A stretch of DNA of 64,000 bases from a marine actinobacterium MedAcidi-G3 (GCA_000817105.1 JUEP01000009.1:1-64000), one strand, 5' to 3'; counted from the stretch's first letter, positions 17,191 to 27,164 are shown. The notes: a model not told the origin generated them from the letters alone. Numbers and translations: made by a program.

Positions 17191-18153
17191 ATGAAACTTC
17201 TCGTCACCGGTGGAGCTGGATTTATTGGTTCTAACTTCGTCAGATCCCATTTAGCTAGCACCGACGATGAAATCACTGTTCTTGATGCACTCACCTACGC
17301 AGGAAGTCGAGACACACTCAGCGACTTCATAGAGGACCAGCGGGTCTCATTTATCGAAGGAGATATTTGCGATAGAGAAAAAGTCGAATTGGCTATGGAG
17401 GGTCACGAACTCGTAGTCCACTTTGCAGCCGAAAGTCACGTTGACAGGTCGATCGATGGTTCTGAGCGTTTCATACTGACTAATTGCGTTGGTACAAACC
17501 TGCTTTGCGATGTTGCAGCCCAAATGGAGGTCGAACGCTTCGTTCACATTTCGACCGATGAAACATATGGTTCCCGAATGGATGGATCGTTTACTGAGAG
17601 CGACAAACTTGAACCCAGCAGTCCATACGCTGCATCGAAGGCAGCATCGGACCTGATAGCCCTAAGTCACCATACGACCAATGATCTTCCGATAATTATC
17701 ACCCGCTCCTCCAACAATTACGGCCCCTTTCAATTCCCCGAAAAACTGATACCGCTCTTCGTCACCAATCTTCTCGAAGGTTTGGACGTTCCCCTTTATG
17801 GGGATGGAACGAATGTCAGAGACTGGATAAACGTTCAAGACAACTGTTCAGCTATCTCGACCGTTCTGCAAAAAGGGGAAATCGGACAGATCTATAACAT
17901 TGGGGCTGGAAACGAACTGTCAAACCTCGATCTGACTAAATTGCTGATCGAGTTGTGCGAACGAGATGAATCAGCGATTACCTGGGTTGACGACCGACCG
18001 GGTCACGACTTTCGTTACTCTATTGATTCGACAAAAGTGCTTGATCTGGGCTGGGTTCCCCAAGTTGATCTGCAAGCAGGATTAGAAGCAACTGTCCAGT
18101 GGTACCAAGACAACGAAACATGGTGGCGACCTAAGACGGCCAAAGCACAGTGA
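17191..18153 (+). CDS. rmlB: dTDP-glucose 4,6-dehydratase
   Basis: This 320-residue extended short-chain dehydrogenase has the N-terminal NAD fingerprint GGAGFIGSNF, the catalytic STDETYG (Thr-Asp-Glu), the YAASKAASD Tyr/Lys pair, and SNNYGPFQFPEKLIPLF plus RDWINVQDNC, all characteristic of RmlB. It converts dTDP-glucose to dTDP-4-keto-6-deoxyglucose, the substrate of the preceding RmlC. The downstream ABC permease start overlaps its stop, tying nucleotide-sugar synthesis to export. Confidence 0.94.
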   Translation: MKLLVTGGAGFIGSNFVRSHLASTDDEITVLDALTYAGSRDTLSDFIEDQRVSFIEGDICDREKVELAMEGHELVVHFAAESHVDRSIDGSERFILTNCVGTNLLCDVAAQMEVERFVHISTDETYGSRMDGSFTESDKLEPSSPYAASKAASDLIALSHHTTNDLPIIITRSSNNYGPFQFPEKLIPLFVTNLLEGLDVPLYGDGTNVRDWINVQDNCSAISTVLQKGEIGQIYNIGAGNELSNLDLTKLLIELCERDESAITWVDDRPGHDFRYSIDSTKVLDLGWVPQVDLQAGLEATVQWYQDNETWWRPKTAKAQ

Positions 18154-18965
18154 ATTTGACGACCGCCCTTAGCTCTGCAAATAGATACGCGCCCCTAGTG
18201 CGCAACTTTGCTGGACGAGAACTTAAAGCAAGATATAAGCGCAGCCTTCTGGGCTGGACATGGTCATTGCTCAGTCCTTTATCAACCATCCTGGTTTACA
18301 GTTTGGTCTTTTCTGTGTTCTTTCGAGCGGCCCCTCCAGTCGCTGGAAATGGATCGCAAAACTTTGCGGTTTTCCTCTTTACCGGCCTCGTCGTCTGGCT
18401 GCTGTTCGCGGGGATGATCAATGGGTCTATGGGATGGCTGATAGCGATAGGAGACCTCCGACGAAAAGTTTTCTTTCCGCCTGAAACGGCTATCTTCGGA
18501 AGTGCTTTAGCGCTGGCAGTCCAATCGGCCATAGAGGCAGGTGTCCTCGTAGTCGTCATGCTTCTCATCGGCAATCTAGGACCCACAACTCTGGTGTTGC
18601 CGCTGGTACTCGTGCTGGCCGGCATCTTTGGTCTTGGAATCGGCTTCTTTGTGTGTGTTCTGAACACCCACTACCGGGACATGCAATACCTGGTTGGCAT
18701 AGTCCTAAACGCAGTCTTTTTTCTGGTACCGATCGTGTACCCACTCGGAATCATTCCCGAACGCCATTGGGGCCTACCAATTCGCAGGCTTGTTGAACTA
18801 AATCCAATTAACCAGTTCGTGACCGCAGCTCGAGAATCTGCCTACCTGCTCCAATGGCCTAGCTTCACTAGGTGGTGCACCCTCCTTTGTTATTCCATAG
18901 TGGTATTTGCCCTGGGGTGGCGATTCTTTGCCCACAGGTCAATGCAGCTGAGTGAGGACATGTGA
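18150..18965 (+). CDS. ABC-2 type polysaccharide exporter permease (Wzm/TagG-like)
   Basis: This is a 271-residue six-span membrane protein of the ABC-2 family. It has the N-terminal amphipathic segment FAGRELKARYKRSLLGWTW just before the first span, typical of Wzm/TagG permeases, and a late LNPINQFVTAARE loop that precedes the final spans. It should pair with the ATPase encoded next (ATGTGA-type overlap) to carry a lipid-linked polysaccharide across the membrane. The GTG start overlaps the end of rmlB by four bases. Confidence 0.9.
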   Translation: MNLTTALSSANRYAPLVRNFAGRELKARYKRSLLGWTWSLLSPLSTILVYSLVFSVFFRAAPPVAGNGSQNFAVFLFTGLVVWLLFAGMINGSMGWLIAIGDLRRKVFFPPETAIFGSALALAVQSAIEAGVLVVVMLLIGNLGPTTLVLPLVLVLAGIFGLGIGFFVCVLNTHYRDMQYLVGIVLNAVFFLVPIVYPLGIIPERHWGLPIRRLVELNPINQFVTAARESAYLLQWPSFTRWCTLLCYSIVVFALGWRFFAHRSMQLSEDM

Positions 18966-20239
18966 ACCCCATCATCTCGGCTCAACATCTATCTAAGCAG
19001 TACCGCGTGCACCGAGGCCGGCCAGACTCGTTGAAAGAAGCTGTAGTGCGGCGTAAGAAAAACAGGTCTAGTAGCGAATTCTGGGCATTGAAAGAGGTGT
19101 CGCTAGATATTAAAGAAGGATCTTTTTTCGGGCTGATCGGCCATAACGGCTCTGGTAAAACAACGTTGCTCAAGCTCATGGCAGGGATCCACAACCCAAC
19201 TAGTGGTCAACTGAAAGTCAACGGTCGAGTTTCGGCCTTGCTCGAACTTGGCTCCGGCTTTCACCCCGAGCTGAGTGGCCGAGAAAACATCTACTTAAAC
19301 GGAGCCATCCTGGGATTGACCAGAAGGGAAATGGACTTAGCTGTCGACGAAATAATCGAATTCAGCGATATAGGCGACTTCATAGACGCTCCGGTCAAAA
19401 TACTTTCCAGCGGAATGTATGTTCGACTCGGATTTGCCGTCGCGGTCCACGTAGCCCCGGAAATACTTCTTATCGATGAAGTGATCGCAGTAGGAGATGA
19501 AGCCTTCCAACGTAAGTGCCTAGAGCATTTGTATGAGTTGCGTAGGGCAGGAACAACGATCGTCTTAGTGTCTCACTCACTTCCGTTAGTTGAGGGACTT
19601 TGTGACGAAGTTGGATGGCTCGATCACGGAGCTCTTATGCAAGCCGGTGAAGCCACCGAGGTCTGCTGGGCATATCTTGACTCAGTCAACGCCCAAGAAG
19701 CAGAAAGACTCCGAGACGAAGGCGACGACCCGATACACACCGACACTTCTCTCACCGAAATAGAAGTTCGAAGAGGGAGTGGCGAAATACGTATTTTTCA
19801 TGTCGACTATCTAGATCGTCAGTGGCATGCAAATCCCTTACCCAGCTCGGGCGATACGCTCGTTATTCGGCTCTGGTACGAGGCAGAAGCCCTAGTAGAA
19901 AACCCAGTTTTCGCAATGAAACTTCATCACGCAACAGGAGTGCACCTAGCCTCGCCGAACAGTGCGCTCCAGCAAGTCCAAACGGGATCAATCATTGCGG
20001 GGCGAGGCTATGTTGACTTTATAATCGACAAACTCGGACTGTTAGCTGGCGACTACCTCCTGTCTACCTCCATTACAGATCGTGACCGAATGCATGTCCA
20101 CGATGCATGGGAACGATCTCATTCCTTGCGGATCGTTCCTGGGTCTTCTCCCGAACGTGAAGGTCTTACCGATCTGTTAGGAAAATGGCAGCCCCCAGTT
20201 CCTCACGAAAAAGGCTCGCCAGGCCATCCGAACCGATGA
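18962..20239 (+). CDS. ABC polysaccharide exporter ATPase with C-terminal Wzt-like domain
   Basis: Residues 1-240 are an ABC ATPase: Walker A GHNGSGKTT, a degenerate signature LSSGMYVRLGFA typical of the Wzt/TagH group, Walker B ILLIDEV and the switch VSHS. The remaining 180 residues form a beta-rich C-terminal extension resembling the Wzt carbohydrate-binding domain that recognises the terminus of the finished glycan in some O-antigen exporters. It pairs with the permease immediately upstream. The C-terminal domain suggests chain-termination-dependent export, but the ligand is unknown. Confidence 0.9.
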   Translation: MNPIISAQHLSKQYRVHRGRPDSLKEAVVRRKKNRSSSEFWALKEVSLDIKEGSFFGLIGHNGSGKTTLLKLMAGIHNPTSGQLKVNGRVSALLELGSGFHPELSGRENIYLNGAILGLTRREMDLAVDEIIEFSDIGDFIDAPVKILSSGMYVRLGFAVAVHVAPEILLIDEVIAVGDEAFQRKCLEHLYELRRAGTTIVLVSHSLPLVEGLCDEVGWLDHGALMQAGEATEVCWAYLDSVNAQEAERLRDEGDDPIHTDTSLTEIEVRRGSGEIRIFHVDYLDRQWHANPLPSSGDTLVIRLWYEAEALVENPVFAMKLHHATGVHLASPNSALQQVQTGSIIAGRGYVDFIIDKLGLLAGDYLLSTSITDRDRMHVHDAWERSHSLRIVPGSSPEREGLTDLLGKWQPPVPHEKGSPGHPNR

Positions 20240-20327
20240 GCGCAAGCGCGGCCACTGACTGAACCGGGGCACGTACAATTAGGTCAGCCCCATCTTGAGC
20301 TCAGTAAGACCCCAGGAAGCTGCATCG

Positions 20328-21575
20328 ATGACCTCGATCAAATCAACTCAAACAGCTGCCAGTGCAAGCTCTTACAAGTCGACTTCGCAGGGGCGAGAAA
20401 TTCTGAATATTGGAATAGTCCTCCCAACTGAAGAACGCCACCCGGTCGGGTGGTTAGCGACACGAGCTTTAGGTGCAGAAATTGAGTGGCGAAATGGCCC
20501 CGTTAATATTCAATGGTTTGCCGACAAGCTGACGCCCGCTTTATGGTCTGCCGATCTATCGCTCAAAATCAATGAACTCCCAGAGAGCATCAGTGAGTTA
20601 GAAGGTGAACTTGATGTCCTTCTAGGACACGGACTGGCTAGCAGAAAAATAGAATTTGGAGTGGATCCGGCAGAGGCCGAGCTCACTCTTAGCGACACCG
20701 CTAGTTTGCTAACGCGTTACTTGTCACCCAATCTCACTCAAGGAAACCACCCCGCTCCGTCGATGCAAGATTCGATACTTGTTGACGTCAACGGCGACTT
20801 ACCGCAGACGGTTGTTGATGAGATTGCTCGACATGCGATGTCGAGAACAATTCCAATATCGCTCATAGGCTCAGAATCAGATCTAAATCGTTTTGCCGAG
20901 CAACTAAAGCGCCACAATCAAACAGCAACCAACGTAGGCAGCGACCTAGACCCAGAAGAATTTGCGGCACTTATCCAACACGCCGCGATTGTCGTTACTG
21001 GGGACTCAGCGTTACAACACGCAGCCCAAGTTCTGCATGGACGGACAGTCTTCATCAGTCAAAACCCCGAAGAGCTAACACTTCAACGGGAGCTATGGTC
21101 CGCCTCTTCAGGTACTTCTCTTCCAAGAAAAAACCCGGCGACCGAAACGAAAATTCAACGGCTCGCAGAAATCGTAGAGCAAACTGCACTCCTTCGACTC
21201 GACAGAAGTATCTCAGAGCGATCCGGAGACCAAGAACGAGAACGACTGAAGCAACTCACAAAGCTCCATCAACAACAGGCACTCCGTTGGAACGAGCAGC
21301 GGCGCCGGTCAAAAGAAACAATCGATTACTTGCGACAAGATATTCTCAGAATCGAATCGGAACGTGACCTTGCTGAACAGGAAGCCTCCCATAGCCGCAG
21401 AGCTCTCCGAGCTCAACACAACCGACTTAACCGGCTAGAAATGCAGATCGCCAAGCAAGACCAAGGGCCTGCTCGACTGCATCGAAGCGTCGACTGGGTC
21501 AGCGTTCTCGCCCAAATCGAACGCGATTTACTCAAACTTCTCTATTGGCTCCGTCGCCAATTTCGTAAGGGATGA
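20328..21575 (+). CDS. GT-B/GT9-like protein with C-terminal coiled coil
   Basis: I place the start at ATG 20328; a TTG at 20295 is in frame. Residues 20-270 resemble the C-terminal half of GT-B family 9-type sugar transferases: IPISLIGSESDLNRFAEQLK and AAIVVTGDSALQHAAQVL recall the conserved 'DSG..H.A' donor site. No clear N-terminal acceptor domain is visible. Residues about 285-395 are Glu/Gln/Arg-rich and look like a long coiled coil (ERLKQLTKLHQQQALRW). A basic tail follows. The stop overlaps the next GT gene (ATGA). Enzymatic activity is uncertain; a scaffold role for the polysaccharide machinery is possible. Confidence 0.6.
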   Translation: MTSIKSTQTAASASSYKSTSQGREILNIGIVLPTEERHPVGWLATRALGAEIEWRNGPVNIQWFADKLTPALWSADLSLKINELPESISELEGELDVLLGHGLASRKIEFGVDPAEAELTLSDTASLLTRYLSPNLTQGNHPAPSMQDSILVDVNGDLPQTVVDEIARHAMSRTIPISLIGSESDLNRFAEQLKRHNQTATNVGSDLDPEEFAALIQHAAIVVTGDSALQHAAQVLHGRTVFISQNPEELTLQRELWSASSGTSLPRKNPATETKIQRLAEIVEQTALLRLDRSISERSGDQERERLKQLTKLHQQQALRWNEQRRRSKETIDYLRQDILRIESERDLAEQEASHSRRALRAQHNRLNRLEMQIAKQDQGPARLHRSVDWVSVLAQIERDLLKLLYWLRRQFRKG

Positions 21576-24349
21576 AAGCAACGTACCCACCGTTAAGGGT
21601 CGTAGTTGTATTAAACACGAATCCTCGCTCGGGAATAGACCCAACAGGCTGGCGGAGCGAACAAATATGTAAAGAATTCTTAGCCAGCAATGCCGAAACA
21701 AGACTGCTCCTCAACGGCCCACCAGACATTTCAAATACCCTCTATGGAAGGACATTAGAGACATCAGGTTCGGACTCATCTGATTGGTGGAAAGCGAACC
21801 GAGGTGAAATATTTGTCTTCTGCGGAGATGGGTCCGATAATCGAGCGGTTTTACTCTGTCGCGAACATAATCCCGAAGCCACCATCATTGTCGATAGATC
21901 TGCGCTGCTGGTGCTACAGCGCCCTGACCTAAACGATGACCTAACAACGAAACAGGAATTAGCTGGTCGCGACACTGTTTCCAGCCTGCGACGTCAACGC
22001 GACAGAGAGCTGATCGCTCTTGCCGACCAGATTTGGGTTTATTCGGATAAAGAACGCACCGAAATTGAGGCGCTGACTGTTGAAACCACAGTCAAGGTCG
22101 TGCGTCCACCGGATATCAGACTTGATGAAGTTAGTGGGAGCCGGCCTCTGCTACTCGCAGCACCACACAGAGAATTCGGAGAACCTGACCTGGAATCAGT
22201 TCAATACTTCAACCAGCAAATTTTGCCCGCCCTAGACACAGGGACCGAACCGCCATTGTTACTTACGGAACGCAGCTTTGGTCCATGGCACCAAGATATG
22301 CAATGTGTTGAAACCATCGAACGAAACGGTCCGCTCAGCGAAGCATGCCAAAGAGCATCGATGGTCATATCGCTACGTCAAAATGGAGGAACGGCATGGA
22401 CCCACCTACTCGCCGCTAAAGCTTTCCGACTTCCGATAATCGCGACACCTCACGCCGCCGCTCACGTCGATGACCCCGCCACGTGGGATCTACATATAGT
22501 CGAACGCGCAGAGATCGCTTCAACCATGGCAAGAGTCGCAGGACGGCGTCGCGTTCCCGCTCGACCAGAACCCCAGAAATCAGGAATATCGGAGGCCATA
22601 CAAGCGCTCAACATTAAGGCAGCCAAATCCGAATCCGAGATCACCGATTGGCTTCTCGCCTCTGCCCTAGGTCAGCGACACCGAATGGACCTCAAGCAAT
22701 ATCGTCGTAACGAACATGAAGCACTCCTCGACCCCGACCCCGACCCCGGAACATCTCTCGACTATCGACCTCTTATTTCAATCATCACACCGGTCTACAA
22801 AACTCCGTTGGATGTGCTCGAAGCAACTATCAACTCGGTTCGAACCCAAACATATGAAAATTGGCAACTTTGTCTGGTAGACGATTTTTCGAAAACCGAA
22901 GAGCTTCGAACCCTATGTCGACAGTTCACATCACTCGACTCACGAATCAACTTTTTGGAAAGATCCGAAAACGGAGGTATCGCTGTCGCCTCCAATTCGG
23001 CCCTTGACATGGCAGAAGGTGAATACATAGCCCTGCTCGATCATGACGACCTCCTTCGTTCTGATGCTCTGACCGAGGTAGTAAGAGCAATTAACCGTTT
23101 CCCTCAGGTCGAGTTTCTCTACTCAGACGAAGACAAACTTTTCGCAGATGGCTCCTACGACCATAGTTACGCCAAATCCGGATGGTCCCCTGATTTACAC
23201 CTGTCGTACAACTATGTGTGTCACTTTGCCGTATTTAGCCGTGATCTTCTGCACCGTATAGGCGGATGGCGCCTCGGATTTGATGGAGCGCAAGACTACG
23301 ATCTGGCTTTACGCGCCACAGAAACAGCCAACGAAATAGTCCACATTCCTCGCAATCTCTATCACTGGCGAGTACTGCCCGGCTCTACCTCTGGGGGCGT
23401 AGATCAAAAAAACGATGCTTGGGATGCCGGACGACGAGCACTTAGCGAAGCTTTGACCCGAAGAGGAATTGCAGGAAAGGTCGAAGAAGGCATAGACCCA
23501 GGCACTTACAACATTCACTACCCAGTCATCGCACGTCCCAAGGTCGGAATCATTATTCCCACTCGCGACCGATACGAACTGATCTCTCAATGCGTTCAAG
23601 GAGTAATTGAGACAACCAACGGCTTAGAAACCGAAATCCTCGTCGTAAACAACGAAAGCACCGACCAAGCCACTCTCGACTGGATGGACCAACACAACGG
23701 CCCTGTTATCGACTACCCCCATCAGTTCTCATACGCACGCATGATGAACATGGCAGCCGAGCAAATCGATTGCGACTTTTTATTGTTTCTCAACTGCGAC
23801 ATCACTATCGCCAGCCCAAATTGGTTAGAGGCGATGATTGGTCACGCACAACAGCGACGTGTCGGGGCAGTCGGAGCGAAGCTGAGCTTTCCGGATGGAC
23901 GCATCCAGCATGAAGGGATCACCGTGGGCGTAGGGGGAGTGGCGGTCAACACCAACTCTCGCGGTTATTTCAGTATCGGCAATTTGACCCGAAATTGCTG
24001 GGCACTAACAGCGGCATGTTTGATGATCCGCCCAGAGGTTTTTGGAGAAGTTGGAGGTTTCGAAGAACGACTTAGAGTCGCCTTCAACGACGTCGACCTA
24101 ACAATGCGCATTCACCAACTTGGATATGACCTTGTTTATCAACCCCATGCAATGCTCCACCATCAAGAATCAGCGCTCCGAGGTTCGCTTCATCCAACTG
24201 AAGACGAAGAATTTTTTCGCGCGCGTTGGGGAGAACCGCTGACCTACAACGACCCTTATTACAACCCGAGGTTTTCCCGGCACGCCCAGTACTACTTTGC
24301 CGACGAAGTTAAACAAGTATGGCTGCCGAAAGGCCACCCGTTGGCTTGA
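21572..24349 (+). CDS. multi-domain glycosyltransferase (GT4-like + two GT2 domains)
   Basis: This 925-residue protein has three parts. Residues 1-370 are GT-B-like without clear motifs. Residues about 390-640 are a GT2 domain: SIITPVYKTPLDVLEATINS, LVDDFSKTEELR, LLDHDDLLR and YSDEDKLF. Residues about 655-925 are a second GT2: VGIIIPTRDRYELISQCVQG, VNNESTDQATLDW, LNCDITIASPNWLE, and a late FNDVDLTMRIHQLGY with the acceptor-site Asp. Such tandem GT2 proteins polymerise or cap rhamnose-type chains in actinobacteria and O-antigen systems. It follows the coiled-coil GT gene and the ABC exporter, completing this export unit. Confidence 0.85.
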   Translation: MKATYPPLRVVVVLNTNPRSGIDPTGWRSEQICKEFLASNAETRLLLNGPPDISNTLYGRTLETSGSDSSDWWKANRGEIFVFCGDGSDNRAVLLCREHNPEATIIVDRSALLVLQRPDLNDDLTTKQELAGRDTVSSLRRQRDRELIALADQIWVYSDKERTEIEALTVETTVKVVRPPDIRLDEVSGSRPLLLAAPHREFGEPDLESVQYFNQQILPALDTGTEPPLLLTERSFGPWHQDMQCVETIERNGPLSEACQRASMVISLRQNGGTAWTHLLAAKAFRLPIIATPHAAAHVDDPATWDLHIVERAEIASTMARVAGRRRVPARPEPQKSGISEAIQALNIKAAKSESEITDWLLASALGQRHRMDLKQYRRNEHEALLDPDPDPGTSLDYRPLISIITPVYKTPLDVLEATINSVRTQTYENWQLCLVDDFSKTEELRTLCRQFTSLDSRINFLERSENGGIAVASNSALDMAEGEYIALLDHDDLLRSDALTEVVRAINRFPQVEFLYSDEDKLFADGSYDHSYAKSGWSPDLHLSYNYVCHFAVFSRDLLHRIGGWRLGFDGAQDYDLALRATETANEIVHIPRNLYHWRVLPGSTSGGVDQKNDAWDAGRRALSEALTRRGIAGKVEEGIDPGTYNIHYPVIARPKVGIIIPTRDRYELISQCVQGVIETTNGLETEILVVNNESTDQATLDWMDQHNGPVIDYPHQFSYARMMNMAAEQIDCDFLLFLNCDITIASPNWLEAMIGHAQQRRVGAVGAKLSFPDGRIQHEGITVGVGGVAVNTNSRGYFSIGNLTRNCWALTAACLMIRPEVFGEVGGFEERLRVAFNDVDLTMRIHQLGYDLVYQPHAMLHHQESALRGSLHPTEDEEFFRARWGEPLTYNDPYYNPRFSRHAQYYFADEVKQVWLPKGHPLA

Positions 24350-24350
24350 A

Positions 24351-25088
24351 TCAAGCAACACTCAAGACGCTTACACCCAGACCAACTGGTGAACCCAAAT
24401 TAGCGACATTCCCAAACGCAGTAATAGCACCCCGCGCGTCAACCACGAGATACCCACCGGGCCGACTTATGAGCCCAACTGCATCAACCCGCCCGAACAG
24501 GGCAGGTGAACCGAAATAAGGAACGTCGCCGAACGGGTGAACATGACCATCAGAATCCAAAAATAAATAGCCCTGACTGCCAGGACCGGCGGCGAAATCA
24601 ACAACACGCAGACCATCTACGGGACGAGTATCAACCAAGGCTCCATGAAAAGGAGCAGACCCGAACGAATGAACGCCACCCTTGCGGTCAACAATCCAGT
24701 AACCAGCGCCATCGACAGTCGGCTCGATCTTCACAGCAGTAACGGCATGATGCGTAACCTGCGGGACCCCTTCCAGAAAAGGTGCATTGCCAAAACTAAA
24801 GACACTGCCATTGGAATCAATTACCCAGTACCCGACGCTCGTCGGCGAAGCCACAATATCGACGGGCGGAGCGACTAAATCCAGAGACGACAGATCTCCC
24901 AGCGACCTCGCTGTCCCAAGCGCTGCGATATATCCACTCCTATCAAGAACTAAACAGCCTTGACCGTCGCGCGTCATCGCAATAGCAACAGCTCGAGATC
25001 TAAGCTCAACAGCTACTTCCGACATCTCCCCGTCAAAGTGCAGCAGACGGTTATCTGACGTTAAAACCCAATAGCCGTGGAATGACAC
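24351..25088 (-). CDS. GYW-repeat (beta-propeller-like) protein without signal peptide
   Basis: This 245-residue protein consists almost wholly of about five or six 40-43-residue repeats with the pattern GYWV.DSNGSVFSFG.APFLEG, as in [34 protein letters not shown] and QGYLFLDSDGHVHPFGD. The same repeats form the C-termini of the subtilase and SpoIID-like proteins at 51-55 kb. The GTG start at 25088 is the only usable one, since an in-frame TAG lies four codons upstream. There is no signal peptide, unlike the two relatives, so it is either cytoplasmic or a truncated copy. It converges with the GT gene, one base apart. Confidence 0.7.
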   Translation of the reverse strand: MSFHGYWVLTSDNRLLHFDGEMSEVAVELRSRAVAIAMTRDGQGCLVLDRSGYIAALGTARSLGDLSSLDLVAPPVDIVASPTSVGYWVIDSNGSVFSFGNAPFLEGVPQVTHHAVTAVKIEPTVDGAGYWIVDRKGGVHSFGSAPFHGALVDTRPVDGLRVVDFAAGPGSQGYLFLDSDGHVHPFGDVPYFGSPALFGRVDAVGLISRPGGYLVVDARGAITAFGNVANLGSPVGLGVSVLSVA

Positions 25089-25151
25089 ACATCGAGCCTA
25101 TGTCAGAGCAGCCTTTGGTCTAGGTCAGTCGCCGACTAGTTTGAAGAGACC

Positions 25152-25685
25152 ATGAAGATTTACACAAAGACCGGCGACGACGGAACCACAGGCCTCTTCT
25201 ACGGAGGAAGAGTAAGCAAAGCCTCAGCCCTACCCGCAGCCTACGGAGCCGTAGATGAAGCTCAGGCAGCTATAGGACTTGCTCGAGCTACGACCACAGA
25301 CACCGAACTAGATCAACTTCTTACGCTGCTTTGTCGCGATCTATACGTCGCAATGGCGGAACTAGCAACCCTGCCAGAAAACAGAAGAAAACTTGAACCC
25401 GGAGTCACACTGCTCACCGCGGAAATGGTGATCGCAATAGAACAAGCAATAGATACGACAAGCGAACGCTTCGAAGCGCCTACCGAATTCACAATTCCTG
25501 GCCAAACAGAAATATCGGCAAGGCTCGACTGGGCGAGAGTGGTGACACGTCGCGCTGAACGAGAATGCTTAGATGTGTGTGAAGCAGAATCAAAAGTGTT
25601 GCCCTATTTGAACCGCCTCTCCGACCTTTTGTGGACTTTGGCCAGATGGCAAGAAGGTCAATCCCTTCTGAGTCGCGACTCATAA
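25152..25685 (+). CDS. PduO-type cob(I)yrinic acid a,c-diamide adenosyltransferase
   Basis: This 177-residue protein has the PduO/MMAB family signature: the N-terminal ATP site YTKTGDDGTTGLFYGGR, AYGAVDEAQAAIG, the mid-protein FTIPGQTEISARLDWARVVTRRAERE, and YLNRLSDLLWTLARW. It transfers the adenosyl group of ATP to cob(I)alamin, making adenosylcobalamin. The organism therefore uses a B12-dependent radical enzyme, which is not in this window. A strong AGGAG precedes the following aminopeptidase gene. Confidence 0.93.
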   Translation: MKIYTKTGDDGTTGLFYGGRVSKASALPAAYGAVDEAQAAIGLARATTTDTELDQLLTLLCRDLYVAMAELATLPENRRKLEPGVTLLTAEMVIAIEQAIDTTSERFEAPTEFTIPGQTEISARLDWARVVTRRAERECLDVCEAESKVLPYLNRLSDLLWTLARWQEGQSLLSRDS

Positions 25686-25712
25686 AAATTTTTTAAGCCT
25701 GACAGGAGAACA

Positions 25713-27164
25713 ATGCCCAACCAATTAACGATTTCTTCGATCAATGTTGTCTTTTCAGAAGACGAAGACGTAACTACTGCAAAAGACCGGCCCGTCCGAC
25801 CAGGCGAATTAGAGGATCTGGGGGTTAGCAAAGAATTCCTGATAGCTAATGAGTTCGAAGGGAAGCTTCAGCAAACACTATTGCTATCGAGGCAAGAAGA
25901 AGTAGTCATAGCTTTAGGGCTGGGAGATCAACCTCTTACAGCAGCTGACGCCCGGGCAACTGCCGCGACGCTATGGCACTCCACTAAACATCTTGACTCC
26001 CTTACTTCCTCGTTACCGCTATCAATAGCTGCGGAACTTGGAAACGAAACAGCATTGCAGGCCACCGTCGAAGGCCTACTTCTGGCGTCATACCGCTTCG
26101 ATGAACTCAAGGGAACACCAGAGGCGGAACCCAAACTTGACCGAATAAACCTTCTGGTCGCAGATGGGGTCGACAGTGAGACAGCGTTACGAAAAGCAGA
26201 GGCAGTCGCTTCAGCAATCGCTCTTAGCCGTGACCTAGTCAATAGACCTGGAGGTTCACTTTCGGCTCTTCAGCTAGCAGATGAAGCGGTATCGGTCGCA
26301 GAAAACACTGGCTTAGAAATAGAAATCTGGGATAAGCAACGACTCCTCAACGAACGTTGCGGAGGCATCATAGGAGTCAACGCAGGATCGCTCGAAGAAC
26401 CTCGACTTGTGAGAATGACCTGGCGCCCAAAAGGAGAGAGCCGCGGCACTATCCACTTTGTTGGCAAAGGAATCACCTTTGACACAGGCGGTCTGAACCT
26501 CAAAACATTTGAGGGAATGAAAGAAATGAAAATAGACATGGGTGGCGCAGCTGCTGTCATTGGAGCGATGTCGGCCATTGCCGCTTACGCCCCCGACCTC
26601 ACTGTCATCGGGACCTGCTGTTGCACTGACAACCAACCAAGTCCGACAGCGACGAAACCAGGCGATGTTCTCAAAATACGGAACGGTAAAACCGTAGAAG
26701 TTCTGAACACAGACGCAGAAGGCCGTCTAGTTCTCGCAGATGGCCTTTCAATAGCTGTAGAGGACCAACCAGATCTCATAGTGGATCTAGCCACACTTAC
26801 AGGAGCTTGCATGGTTGCCTTAGGTCAACGTTATGCCGGCCTCATGGGAAATAACGAAGCTGCAATTGCGAAAGTTCAGACAGCAGCAGCGCTAGCGAAC
26901 GAACGCGTATGGCATTTGCCATTACCTAACGAGTATCGAAAACAGCTTGATTCTGAGATCGCAGATATACAAAACATCGGATCAGGAAGGTTCGCAGGAG
27001 CGCTTGTAGCCGGATTGTTTCTTCAGGAATTTGTCGGTGAAAGCCCCTGGGTGCACCTTGACATAGCAGGCCCTGTCACCACCGATGAAAACGAGGCTGA
27101 ATTCGTTAAAGGCGCCACAGGTTTTGGAGTTCGTACTCTCATAGAAATTGTGAACAACTGGTAG
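25713..27164 (+). CDS. pepA: leucyl aminopeptidase (M17)
   Basis: This 483-residue protein has the M17 catalytic domain: GKGITFDTGGLNLK with the bridging metal site, IDMGGAAAVIGAM, and the family signature NTDAEGRLVLAD, plus KPGDVLKIRNGKTVEV. An N-terminal macro-like domain covers about 150 residues. It removes N-terminal residues from peptides using two metal ions, in the cytoplasm. A clean AGGAG ribosome-binding site lies seven bases before the ATG. It follows the cobalamin adenosyltransferase gene by 27 bases. Confidence 0.94.
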   Translation: MPNQLTISSINVVFSEDEDVTTAKDRPVRPGELEDLGVSKEFLIANEFEGKLQQTLLLSRQEEVVIALGLGDQPLTAADARATAATLWHSTKHLDSLTSSLPLSIAAELGNETALQATVEGLLLASYRFDELKGTPEAEPKLDRINLLVADGVDSETALRKAEAVASAIALSRDLVNRPGGSLSALQLADEAVSVAENTGLEIEIWDKQRLLNERCGGIIGVNAGSLEEPRLVRMTWRPKGESRGTIHFVGKGITFDTGGLNLKTFEGMKEMKIDMGGAAAVIGAMSAIAAYAPDLTVIGTCCCTDNQPSPTATKPGDVLKIRNGKTVEVLNTDAEGRLVLADGLSIAVEDQPDLIVDLATLTGACMVALGQRYAGLMGNNEAAIAKVQTAAALANERVWHLPLPNEYRKQLDSEIADIQNIGSGRFAGALVAGLFLQEFVGESPWVHLDIAGPVTTDENEAEFVKGATGFGVRTLIEIVNNW

